A stretch of DNA of 6,802 nt from an uncultured Ruminococcus sp. (GCA_900553335.1 USCU01000065.1:1-6802), one strand, 5' to 3'; counted from the first letter of the stretch, positions 1-6,393 are shown. Translations and numbers: made by a program. The notes: a model not told the origin generated them from the sequence alone.

Positions 1-63
1 TTCATATACTCTGTATTGGGAGCGACAAAATCGGACATGATTTTGGGAAATTTTGAAAAATAA
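1..63 (+). CDS. Possible 3' end of an unidentified plus-strand gene
   Basis: From base 1 one plus-strand frame is open for 20 codons (F-I-Y-S-V-L-G-A-T-K and onward, ending G-N-F-E-K) and stops at TAA 61-63. The residue mix looks protein-like and a possible plus-strand terminator follows 21 bases later, which is the only reason for listing it. I do not recognise the tail. Another plus frame stays open nearly as far (to about base 54), so chance is a real alternative. If real, this gene runs towards the minus-strand genes that fill the rest of the window. Confidence 0.2.
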   Translation, partial: FIYSVLGATKSDMILGNFEK

Positions 64-84
64 TTATTCCTCTACCTATAAAGC

Positions 85-114
85 GTTGGAAATGGTATTT
101 ACCAACCCCTTTTT
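85..114 (+). terminator. Possible intrinsic terminator, plus strand
   Basis: GTTGGAAAT (85-93) pairs with ATTT-A-CCAAC (97-106) around a GGT loop, with one bulged A at 101. This gives nine base pairs, followed by CCC and then five T. The U-tract is short and set back by three C, so it would be a mediocre terminator. It sits just after the possible plus-strand stop at 61-63. Read on the minus strand it has no U-tract. Confidence 0.3.
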
Positions 115-247
115 GCAAGTTTTTTGTACATAAATGAAATACTTCTTCGCTAGTTGCATATTCCAGAGAACGTGAGGACATGGATTTTCTTGAAAAATCA
201 TTTTTCCACTAATCACATGTGGCAGAATGTATAAAGTCAGATGATTT

Positions 248-293
248 TGAAAAAAAGCAAAAAAATAGGCACTAACCACTTATGGTTAATGCC
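248..293 (-). terminator. Strong intrinsic terminator ending the minus-strand transcript
   Basis: On the minus strand the arms 293-283 and 278-268 (GGCATTAACCA and TGGTTAGTGCC) form an 11-bp stem with a single G-U wobble and a four-base loop. The sequence then runs into TATTTTTTTGC and a second T run. On the plus strand the wobble becomes a C-A mismatch and no T-tract follows, so it is directional. It lies 15 bases beyond the stop of the methyltransferase remnant. It is the first clear terminator downstream of the five-gene operon. Confidence 0.85.
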
Positions 294-307
294 CTTTGGG
301 GTAATCA

Positions 308-907
308 TTATTTTTCTTTTGTCAATTTCTGATACATTCTCATTAATTCAGCAACACAGTCTGCTTCTGACATTTTAATGCTAAATCCATAAGCATGCAT
401 CACTGCTCTGTTATTTGCTTTATGTGCTTTCAGTAATTCTGTTGGCATTGTCAAAGGATCATAAAGATCTGCAAGATTGCTATCTGTATAAAGTGCTCTA
501 GCATTCAAGATAGCCTGTGCCGTTTTTCTTATCTTTTCCTTTTGATCATTTGTTGGAGAAGGCCAAGGGAAATTATTATAAACAATCATATTAGAATAAC
601 TATAATCACTCTTTAGTCGACCACATACTGCTCTGGTCCATGCCATATGAACATTGGACATTAGTATTCCAAACTCGTAACTTGTGGCTGACGGCATTGT
701 AAAAAGTTTATCGCCTGGAATTATTTCTCCTTCAAGATAATCCATCGGAATATATCTTCTGTTTTGCGAAGACACCTTTGGTATTGCAATATATGGCGAA
801 TACTGTGCAAGTTCTTTCCGTTGTCTTTCATCAAGCAAAAGTATCAACTTTTCTCCAATCTCTCTGCCGGATTCAGATATATCAAATACAGCTAATTTCT
901 CATATTT
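308..907 (-). pseudogene. 5'-truncated remnant of an MmeI-like type II restriction-modification DNA methyltransferase (C-terminal part)
   Basis: This frame is open from 907 to the stop at 308-310, and its first possible start is TTG at 847. From about base 793 it reads like the C-terminal target-recognition and tail region of MmeI-family single-chain enzymes: Y-I-A-I-P-K-V-S-S-Q-N-R-R-Y-I-P, then F-G-I-L-M-S-N-V-H-M-A-W, C-G-R-L-K-S-D-Y, N-N-F-P-W-P, and the closing A-L-Y..L-A-D-L-Y-D-P-L-T-M-P and N-N-R-A-V-M-H-A-Y-G-F. Full-length relatives are, from family knowledge, roughly 900 residues. The nuclease, helical spacer and SAM-binding methyltransferase domains (NPPY-type motif) are absent, so it cannot methylate or cut DNA. 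The first 38 or so codons (907-794) do not resemble the family and look like unrelated or rearranged DNA; an in-frame TGA lies at 908-910. The 3' end is natural, with its own terminator. Family identity is secure; whether the stub is translated is doubtful. Confidence 0.82.
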
Positions 908-1009
908 TCATCTCACAATTAACCCTATATATTTGCTGTGCGACGTTTTTTTTTCTTTTGCCGTCGAGTGGCAGATGTTTTATACTATGTCACTTTCATA
1001 AAGTTCTCT

Positions 1010-1507
1010 TTATCCTTTATTACTTTTCTGTTTTGTCTGATTTAAAAGCAAGATAACCAAAACAGAAATAGCTATACTGCATAGAATGTATGTCCAATTC
1101 AAATATGATAGATTGATTAAATTCTGTGCTGATTGATTTTTAATGAAGTTTGTATATGGTGCGTTACTCTTAATCGCTTCCATAACTCCTACAACATTTA
1201 TCGGTCTTAAATTGTATAAGTACGCACCAAATAAATATATTGCTGCTTTTTCAACGACCGACGGTATTAAAATAGCCAATGCAGCAAGCCATAATTGACA
1301 TTGCTTGTGGGATTTCTGTAAATATACTGCCCCCAAAAGATATGGCAATACCGCAAGGCAACAGCCCAAAATGACAATATTCTGATGAAGCCCAAAGAGG
1401 GCGAAGAATACACGGATAAAAAGATATGTTCCAAATATAATCAACCAATCAATGAGCAAGCCTTTTATTGGTGTGCGCTCTTTTATTGTTTCGTTTTGTA
1501 ACTGCAT
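1010..1507 (-). CDS. Unrecognised four-helix membrane protein, fifth gene of the Bce-type operon (165 aa)
   Basis: I do not recognise this family. The start chosen is ATG at 1507, because GGGAGG (1520-1515) lies seven bases upstream. The in-frame ATG at 1522 would place that ribosome binding site inside the coding region. Hydrophobic stretches at residues 16-38, 44-63, 72-98 and 135-155 suggest four membrane helices. Positive residues sit in the N-terminus, the loop at 64-71 and the C-terminal tail, giving both ends inside and a 36-residue outer loop (99-134, containing R-P-I-N and several N and Q). There is no signal peptide, catalytic motif or ATP site. It begins four bases after the kinase stop and its ribosome binding site lies in the kinase's last codons, so it is probably translationally coupled. 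By position it may be an accessory or immunity-type partner of the transporter or kinase; that role is inference only. Confidence 0.8.
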   Translation of the reverse strand: MQLQNETIKERTPIKGLLIDWLIIFGTYLFIRVFFALFGLHQNIVILGCCLAVLPYLLGAVYLQKSHKQCQLWLAALAILIPSVVEKAAIYLFGAYLYNLRPINVVGVMEAIKSNAPYTNFIKNQSAQNLINLSYLNWTYILCSIAISVLVILLLNQTKQKSNKG

Positions 1508-1511
1508 TTCA

Positions 1512-2558
1512 TTACCTCCCAAATGGACGCTCCACTTTCGGGAACGTCAAGGTTACAGTTGTTCCACCGCAAGAATTGTTTTTTAGCTCCACCGTGATAG
1601 ACAGGTCAGTTGCCATTTTCTGAACAAGGTATAACCCCATACCCGTAGAACGACTAAGGTAACTGCCCGTATCTCCAGTAAACCCCTTGTCGAAAACAAA
1701 AGGTAAGTCAGACAACGGTATGCTTGTGCCGTTGTCTTTCATAGATAAAGAAATCTGTTCATTATCCGCACTATCAGCAATGGAAAAGAGAAGTCGAGGA
1801 GCAGGATTGTTCCCCGTATATTTCACACTATTGCTGATTATCTGTCCTAAAATGAACATCAAACCTTTTTTGTCAGAAATCACTTGAGCATCGTTTTCGG
1901 TATATTCAACAGAAAATCCAGCTTCTTCAAGAAGCGTTAAATTATCTTCAACTGCTTCACGACAAATTTCAAGAATTGAAAGCGGCTCAAAAAAGTAATC
2001 CTTATGAGTAGCCCCAAGCCTTGAAAAGTATAGAATTTGTTCTATATCCTGTCGGGTATGGTCGCGTACATACAGCATACGGGTATGAACCAAAGGGGAC
2101 ATTTCATCTTTTCGATTGTCCAGTAGCAAGGTCATAAGGGATAGCGGCTTTTTGATTTCATGTACCCAATTTTCAATGTAGTGTTGATAATCTGTAACTG
2201 TAATTTTCTGTTCGTTGATATATTCCTGCTGCGTCCTCAAATGCTGCCCCAATTCACAGATATAAGGGCGTAATACTGCGGGAACAGCTTCACACAGTAA
2301 GTATTCGTTGGTATCGTCTGGCTCCAATAGAAAACGCCGAAAAATAGCGTCTGTCTTGTTGCGTTTTCTGATTGATATAGCAAGCGGGATAGCAAGTGTG
2401 GCAAATGATACGAAAATGATCAATGCAACATAATTGATAAAATAATCTGGATTAGCCAGCCAGGCAAGGAATATAAAGAATACGTCCAAACAGGCAAGTG
2501 TGATAATCCATACACGATTAGAGGAAATATAGGTTAAAAATATTTTTAGCTTCTTCAT
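1512..2558 (-). CDS. BceS-type intramembrane-sensing histidine kinase (348 aa)
   Basis: Membrane-bound sensor kinase that should phosphorylate the response regulator encoded just upstream. Two helices (about 16-35 and 41-63) are separated by a loop of about five residues, so there is no outer sensor domain. This is the hallmark of BceS-like kinases, which read the state of a partner ABC transporter rather than binding the drug themselves. The phosphoacceptor motif W-V-H-E-I-K-K-P-L has His133. The ATPase domain shows an N-box around Asn243 (I-S-N-S-V-K-Y), D-N-G at 275-277, the F-box F-V-F-D-K-G-F-T-G at 287-295, and G-M-G-L at 306-309. All catalytic parts are present. The start ATG overlaps the regulator's stop as ATGA, with only a weak upstream AGGT, which points to coupled translation. 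Bce-type assignment is firm; the inducing compound cannot be read from sequence. Confidence 0.93.
   Translation of the reverse strand: MKKLKIFLTYISSNRVWIITLACLDVFFIFLAWLANPDYFINYVALIIFVSFATLAIPLAISIRKRNKTDAIFRRFLLEPDDTNEYLLCEAVPAVLRPYICELGQHLRTQQEYINEQKITVTDYQHYIENWVHEIKKPLSLMTLLLDNRKDEMSPLVHTRMLYVRDHTRQDIEQILYFSRLGATHKDYFFEPLSILEICREAVEDNLTLLEEAGFSVEYTENDAQVISDKKGLMFILGQIISNSVKYTGNNPAPRLLFSIADSADNEQISLSMKDNGTSIPLSDLPFVFDKGFTGDTGSYLSRSTGMGLYLVQKMATDLSITVELKNNSCGGTTVTLTFPKVERPFGR
1515..1520 (-). promoter_or_regulatory. Ribosome binding site that fixes the start of the four-helix protein
   Basis: The minus strand reads GGGAGG-TAATGAA-ATG. The Shine-Dalgarno lies in the last two sense codons of the kinase gene and is seven bases from ATG 1507. 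This argues against the ATG at 1522 as start. An ATG at 1512 overlapping the kinase stop is in another frame and opens nothing. Confidence 0.8.
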
Positions 2559-3238
2559 AATCGCACCTGCTCTTTCAAGCGGTAGCCTTGTCCGCGTACT
2601 GTTTCTATCCGTTCTTCAAGACCAAATTCACGGAGCGTTTTCCTCAATCGCGTAAAAGTTACTTGCAGCGCATTTTCGTCAATGCATTCTTCCGTTCCCC
2701 AAAGCACGTTGCACAGCTCATGTTTGGTAACAAGATTAGGGCTTTTCTTCAAAAGCGCAAGCAATATTTTTCCCTCATTGGGTGGCATGAGGGAAGAACT
2801 CTTCCCCACATAAATTGTAAAGGTGTTTGGGTCAAGTAAAAATCCGTTCCCGTCCAGTAAGCCTTGCCGTATCTGTTCCTCTTTGCGTCGTAATAAATTT
2901 TTAATGCGGGCAAGCAGGCGCTCTATATTACACGGCTTTGTTAAGTAGTCATCAGCTCCCAATCCTAATGCGTGAAGTTCGTCCTGCAATTTATCTCTTG
3001 CTGTCAATACCAACACTGTTCCAAGCTGCTTTGCTTTTAATTCTTTGCAGATTTCAAAGCCGGAATGAAATGGAAGATTTATGTCAAGTAAAACCAAATC
3101 GGGGGAATACTCTGTAATTTCCGGTATTGCGTTTTCAAAATCAAATAACGAGGCTGTTTCATACCCCGACTTTCTCAATAAATCCGTCAGTTCTTCCCGC
3201 ATATAAACATCATCTTCAACTACCATAATTCGTGCCAA
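2555..3238 (-). CDS. OmpR/PhoB-family response regulator, BceR-like (227 aa)
   Basis: DNA-binding partner of the adjacent kinase. The start chosen is TTG at 3238, eight bases after AAAGGAGG (3254-3247). The GTG at 3247 overlaps that ribosome binding site, and the ATG at 3226 is 20 bases away from it. The protein then begins M-A-R-I-M-V-V-E-D-D. The receiver domain (about 1-115) has the acidic pair at 9-10, phosphorylatable Asp52 in L-L-D-I-N-L-P, Thr79 in L-V-L-T-A-R and Lys101 in L-T-K-P. A winged helix (about 125-225) ends with the recognition helix region E-N-A-L-Q-V-T-F-T-R-L-R and the wing R-G-Q-G-Y-R-L. Phosphorylated dimers are expected to bind a palindrome ahead of the transporter genes; 6260-6276 is the candidate. 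The gene overlaps the kinase by four bases. Nothing essential is missing. Confidence 0.93.
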   Translation of the reverse strand: MARIMVVEDDVYMREELTDLLRKSGYETASLFDFENAIPEITEYSPDLVLLDINLPFHSGFEICKELKAKQLGTVLVLTARDKLQDELHALGLGADDYLTKPCNIERLLARIKNLLRRKEEQIRQGLLDGNGFLLDPNTFTIYVGKSSSLMPPNEGKILLALLKKSPNLVTKHELCNVLWGTEECIDENALQVTFTRLRKTLREFGLEERIETVRGQGYRLKEQVRL

Positions 3239-3246
3239 TACGACCA

Positions 3247-3254
3247 CCTCCTTT
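3247..3254 (-). promoter_or_regulatory. Ribosome binding site that fixes a TTG start for the response regulator
   Basis: AAAGGAGG on the minus strand is followed by eight bases and then TTG GCA CGA ATT ATG. The GTG at 3247-3245 uses the last G of the Shine-Dalgarno and is therefore not usable as the start. Confidence 0.75.
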
Positions 3255-3259
3255 CACGT

Positions 3260-3281
3260 AAGCCTGTTATGAATTAGGCTT
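3260..3281 (-). repeat. Small hairpin spanning the permease stop codon
   Basis: AAGCCT (3260-3265) and AGGCTT (3276-3281) are perfect inverted repeats around a ten-base loop that contains the permease TAA. No U-tract follows on either strand, so it is not an intrinsic terminator. It lies six bases upstream of the regulator's ribosome binding site. It could stabilise the upstream mRNA or tune regulator translation, or be chance. Confidence 0.4.
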
Positions 3282-5417
3282 GTAATTTATTTTTCCGATT
3301 TCCCGTGTAGCTGTCCGCGCAACAGCCACACCGTAAATTGCCATAATAAGAACGACAGTAAATGCCATAATAATCAACAACGGATAAGATTGCCCGATCC
3401 TTGTGCTGTCAGAGTATAAATGCTGCTGCATTGCATAAAGACCAACCGTACCACTTATACAAGCCAACATTAGGGGGAGTAGAAAATACCATAAAACTTG
3501 TTTATAAATTGACCGTTTTATCTGTTCTCGCCTCGCACCCAAAATTGAGAGTGTCAAATATCTTGATTTTGTCGATTGCATTTGTGTTAAGAATTGCAAA
3601 GCAAGCAATGCACACGCGATAATCAATAGCATAAAGCCCATATATAAAGTCATGTAACTCCCGGAGATAAGATAAAATAGTTGCCGCCCGAAATTATCAA
3701 GATAGCTTTCGTAATACAGACCGGACGGCTTCAGCAAATCGCGTGCTTCCATAACGGACAGCATCAGTCCGTTTGCTTCTACAATCTCATTCGGAATACA
3801 GAAATTCCAATATACAGAACAGGTGTCCGGGTCTACATAGTTATGATATATCTCGTCGGAAACAATCAATGCGGTTACAATTTTAACATTTTCATCAGCA
3901 GTAAGTCCTTTCATCGGTACAGACGGAACAAGTGTAACTGACTTTTTGTCAATGGAAATCAACGCATTACCGCTTGTCTGTGCGTTCTCTGCAATCCTGT
4001 CTAACAGAGCAACGGTATCTTCCTGTTCATCTTCTAAAAAGTCCGGGTTGAGGTAAAAAACAGCTTCGTCATTTTCAAGATTTATTTGCTTTTCTCCTGC
4101 GGCTTCCAACAGGCGATTATATGATGAAACTGGGAGCATATAAGGAGAAACACTCCCCGTATCAATAAATCCAAGCAGATTAAGGGCTGCGGGTTGATGT
4201 GAACCAAATTCGTAACTGGCAGCTTCTTGTGTCGCAGGGTCTATTACACCCTCTGGCAAGTTTTGAACAATCTCTTTTCTTAATACAGACCAGTCAACAA
4301 AGGATTTCATTTCCCCGGAAGCAGGACGTTTCATGTTCCCTGTTTCCATACGGTTAAGATTAGCTACATAAACTCGCATTTGGTCGTCGGAAAGGTATTG
4401 CTCAACATTCTGTTCTTCGCCCATTACTGTAAAATCATAAACAGCAGAAGTTCTTGTTAATTCATTCCCATGCGACATAATAGTTGCAGAACCATTTGCA
4501 ATAAACATAATGGTAAGCATCATCAGAATAGACGCAACACTAATTGAAATATATTTATAAACAACATTCTCGTGAAGCTGTCGCAAAGTAAATACATAAA
4601 GTCCATTTGTCGCTTTCCGTTTGTTAGAAGCAGCTACTATACTTAAAAGCCGGGCAATGCCTCGGATAAAAAGAATTGTTCCAACAATTCCAAGCAGGAC
4701 AGCAACAAGCAGCATTACACCACCGCCAGTCATGAAGTGTTCTATGACAACCCAGTATGCAACAAGTAAAACTGCCGTACCAATTACAAGGGATAGCAAA
4801 CTTCCGTGTGTGCTGCCCGTGTGTTGTTTTTTTCCCATTTCTCCATAAAGCAGTTGGTGGACTTCTTTCTTAAACAATTTTCCGCATAGTATAAACAACG
4901 CCACACATTGGATGATTAAAAATCCCAATATCGTAAAGAAAACTGCGCTTAATGAAAAACTTGATTGATGTGCAATAACACCGTGTCCGACTAAACGTGC
5001 CGTTGCAAGGCTGATAACTTCGGATAGAAAACCACCGCAGATAAGTCCACCCAAGAGGGCGACAAGTGAAGTGATAAGCCCCTCCGTCATAATTTGCGTA
5101 AATAATCGGGTCTTTGTCATACCAAACATCAAATATAATCCTAGTTCCCGGCTGCGACATTCGAGCTGATACTTATTTGCAAATACTACAAGGAAAAATA
5201 CAAATAATAATGCACAAACATAGACAGTAGGTAAAAGGTTTGTAAGCAGCCGTTCCACGGCATCGCTTTCAAGGCTGCTTAAAAAGCGTATAACGTCCTG
5301 CGCTCCGAGAGAAAGCACAATGTAAAATGCCGCTACCGCCGTTACCATTGTCAGAAAGTAAATCAGATTTTCATTGCGGCTACGTTTGGAATTTCTCCAT
5401 GCAAGGTTAAAGAACAT
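3267..5417 (-). CDS. BceB-type FtsX-family ABC transporter permease with large extracellular domain (716 aa)
   Basis: Membrane subunit of a peptide-antibiotic sensing and detoxification transporter. It shows the family's ten-helix plan: helices near 18-38, 61-81, 110-133, 156-180, 206-225, 234-254 and 288-308, then an outer domain of about 275 residues (309-585), then helices near 586-608, 642-662 and 679-700. The opening F-F-N-L-A-W-R-N-S-K-R-S is typical. Cytoplasmic coupling segments appear after helix 2 (S-R-E-L-G-L-Y-L-M-F-G-M) and helix 8 (Y-L-T-L-S-I-L-G-A-R-R). The outer domain is where family members set drug specificity; its sequence does not tell me the ligand. The start ATG has GGAGG (5430-5426) eight bases upstream and overlaps the ATPase gene by 11 bases. 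It is somewhat longer than B. subtilis BceB (about 646 residues, from memory). Related systems handle bacitracin, lantibiotics or other lipid II-binding peptides. Confidence 0.92.
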   Translation of the reverse strand: MFFNLAWRNSKRSRNENLIYFLTMVTAVAAFYIVLSLGAQDVIRFLSSLESDAVERLLTNLLPTVYVCALLFVFFLVVFANKYQLECRSRELGLYLMFGMTKTRLFTQIMTEGLITSLVALLGGLICGGFLSEVISLATARLVGHGVIAHQSSFSLSAVFFTILGFLIIQCVALFILCGKLFKKEVHQLLYGEMGKKQHTGSTHGSLLSLVIGTAVLLVAYWVVIEHFMTGGGVMLLVAVLLGIVGTILFIRGIARLLSIVAASNKRKATNGLYVFTLRQLHENVVYKYISISVASILMMLTIMFIANGSATIMSHGNELTRTSAVYDFTVMGEEQNVEQYLSDDQMRVYVANLNRMETGNMKRPASGEMKSFVDWSVLRKEIVQNLPEGVIDPATQEAASYEFGSHQPAALNLLGFIDTGSVSPYMLPVSSYNRLLEAAGEKQINLENDEAVFYLNPDFLEDEQEDTVALLDRIAENAQTSGNALISIDKKSVTLVPSVPMKGLTADENVKIVTALIVSDEIYHNYVDPDTCSVYWNFCIPNEIVEANGLMLSVMEARDLLKPSGLYYESYLDNFGRQLFYLISGSYMTLYMGFMLLIIACALLALQFLTQMQSTKSRYLTLSILGARREQIKRSIYKQVLWYFLLPLMLACISGTVGLYAMQQHLYSDSTRIGQSYPLLIIMAFTVVLIMAIYGVAVARTATREIGKINYKPNS

Positions 5418-6189
5418 TTGCGCTCCCTCCTCCCATTTGCGCCATTACCTGTAATATGCGCGCATAAAATTCTTCCCGTGTTTCTGTCGGAACTTTGCGA
5501 CGCAATTCATGGAAAATAACGCCGTCCTGTATGAACAAAATGCGGGAACAGAAACTTGCTGCGTTAGGGTCATGCGTAACCATTAAAATGGTACGTCCTT
5601 GCACTTGGTTGACTTCCTGTAATTTTTCCATAAGCAACCGTGCAGCTTTTGTGTCTAATGCGCCTGTCGGCTCATCAGCCAAAATAATATCTGGATTAGA
5701 AATCAAACTACGGGCTGCGGCTACACGCTGCTTTTGACCGCCGGACATTTGCGCCGGAAACTTTGAAAGAACATCAGTAATTCCAAGAAATCCGGCTATA
5801 TCATTTAGGTGCTTTTCGGCTATGGAACTATCTATATTGTGAATGGATAAGGGCAACAGAATATTTTCTCTGCCTGTCAAATTATCAAGCAAAGCAAAGT
5901 CTTGAAACAGATAACCAATTCTATTTCCACGGTATTCCGCTAACTTAGCACCGTCAAAGGCACTTATATTCGCCCCGGAGAGCAAAATTTGTCCAGAGGT
6001 AGGTTTAATGACCGTAGCAATACAATTTAATAATGTTGTTTTCCCGGAACCGCTGGCTCCCATAATTCCCAAATATTCGCCACTTAGAACATCAAAGGTA
6101 ATTCCGTTTAGTGCTTTTGTGGGAACGCCCTCTTTGGAATATGCTTTGTGCAGGTCGCGTACTTCTAAAAGTTTTTTTGTATAATCCAT
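5407..6189 (-). CDS. BceA-type ABC transporter ATPase (260 aa)
   Basis: Cytoplasmic nucleotide-binding subunit that powers the permease encoded next to it. The start chosen is ATG at 6189, preceded by AGAGGTG (6202-6196) at six bases. The in-frame ATG at 6213 has no good ribosome binding site. Motifs in order are Walker A G-A-S-G-S-G-K-T (44-51), the Q-loop at Gln96 (Y-L-F-Q-D-F), signature M-S-G-G-Q (148-152), Walker B I-I-L-A-D-E-P with Asp172 and Glu173, D-loop G-A-L-D (176-179) and the H-loop His206 in V-T-H-D. Spacing and length fit the MacB/LolD/BceA subfamily, which pairs with FtsX-type permeases. The C-terminal tail from about 230 (R-R-K-V-P-T-E-T-R-E-E-F) is also usual for the Bce branch. 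It is the first gene of the operon and its last 11 bases encode the permease start. All catalytic residues are present. Confidence 0.95.
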   Translation of the reverse strand: MDYTKKLLEVRDLHKAYSKEGVPTKALNGITFDVLSGEYLGIMGASGSGKTTLLNCIATVIKPTSGQILLSGANISAFDGAKLAEYRGNRIGYLFQDFALLDNLTGRENILLPLSIHNIDSSIAEKHLNDIAGFLGITDVLSKFPAQMSGGQKQRVAAARSLISNPDIILADEPTGALDTKAARLLMEKLQEVNQVQGRTILMVTHDPNAASFCSRILFIQDGVIFHELRRKVPTETREEFYARILQVMAQMGGGSANVL

Positions 6190-6230
6190 TCTTAACACCT
6201 CTTTTTTGTTCATACTTTTTTACAATTAAA

Positions 6231-6259
6231 ATTTTACTACACAAAGCATAAATACACCA
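6231..6259 (-). promoter_or_regulatory. Candidate weak activator-dependent promoter of the transporter operon
   Basis: TAAAAT (6236-6231) is a fair -10 box. A 17-base spacer back places the -35 at TGGTGT (6259-6254), a poor match to TTGACA. That hexamer directly abuts the palindrome at 6260-6276. A good -10 with a bad -35 next to a regulator site is what an OmpR-family activated promoter looks like. An alternative -10 is TATGCT (6250-6245). This is inference from layout. Confidence 0.4.
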
Positions 6260-6276
6260 CTTACATTTGATGTAAG
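6260..6276. promoter_or_regulatory. Inverted repeat, candidate binding site of the BceR-like regulator
   Basis: CTTACAT-TTG-ATGTAAG is a perfect 7-bp inverted repeat 71 bases upstream of the ATPase start. The TTACA...TGTAA half-sites resemble the pattern I recall for BceR-type regulators (TNACA, about four bases, TGTAA); here the inner gap is five bases, a difference to note. No other copy was noticed in the window. It could also act as a small RNA hairpin if transcription starts at the upstream promoter. Confidence 0.5.
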
Positions 6277-6364
6277 GTTCCTTTGTTTGAATTTCACCGC
6301 TATTCTTTATGCTGCTTTTCATCTGTCACCAGACATTCTATCTTCTACAAAATATTCACTATAT

Positions 6365-6393
6365 ATCATAGTCGGTTGACCGAGTAATAACAA
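6365..6393 (-). promoter_or_regulatory. Sigma-A-type promoter ahead of the operon
   Basis: TTGTTA (6393-6388), a 17-base spacer and TATGAT (6370-6365) make a good vegetative promoter: four of six and five of six consensus matches at optimal spacing. It lies 36 bases beyond the upstream terminator and would give a leader of about 170 bases before ATG 6189. The leader contains the 6260-6276 palindrome. The spacer of this promoter holds a second palindrome (6372-6383), so it may be repressible. Confidence 0.55.
6372..6383. promoter_or_regulatory. Palindrome inside the promoter spacer, candidate operator
   Basis: TCGGT-TG-ACCGA has perfect five-base arms and is more G/C-rich than its surroundings. 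It falls wholly between the proposed -35 and -10 boxes, where a bound repressor would block RNA polymerase. No regulator gene that obviously matches it is in the window. Arms of five bases can arise by chance; position is the main support. Confidence 0.4.

Noticed and set aside
192..206. GAAAAA-TCA-TTTTTC inverted repeat, and CACATGTG nearby at 214-221
   Set aside because: Short A/T-rich palindromes are expected by chance in this composition. No promoter or gene start is placed to use them.
76..279. 67-codon minus-strand open frame
   Set aside because: It starts inside the loop of the strong terminator, has no ribosome binding site, and its translation is rich in Phe, Cys and Asn from A/T-rich DNA. 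I treat 64-247 as non-coding.
941..966. CGACG / CGTCG inverted repeat flanking a poly-T run
   Set aside because: The loop of about 16 bases is itself the T-run, and no U-tract follows the stem on either strand. It does not look like an intrinsic terminator.
778..1056. 92-codon plus-strand open frame
   Set aside because: It is antisense to the methyltransferase remnant and the end of the four-helix gene. It has a run of Phe from a poly-T tract and no ribosome binding site.
1251..1448. 65-codon minus-strand open frame inside the four-helix gene
   Set aside because: It is out of frame with the well-placed ribosome binding site and start at 1507, and has no start signal of its own.
3401..3941. 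Two plus-strand open frames of 73 and 86 codons
   Set aside because: They are antisense shadows of the permease gene, whose motifs and helices are unambiguous in the minus frame.
4870..5160. 96-codon minus-strand open frame within the permease gene
   Set aside because: It is an out-of-frame shadow of the permease. The permease frame carries the expected helices and coupling segments across the same bases.
6092..6322. 76-codon minus-strand open frame in the operon leader, possibly a leader peptide
   Set aside because: It runs out of frame over the ATPase start and on for about 100 bases into that gene. Its ATG lacks a convincing ribosome binding site and the sequence is low-information. The ATPase frame explains the overlap.
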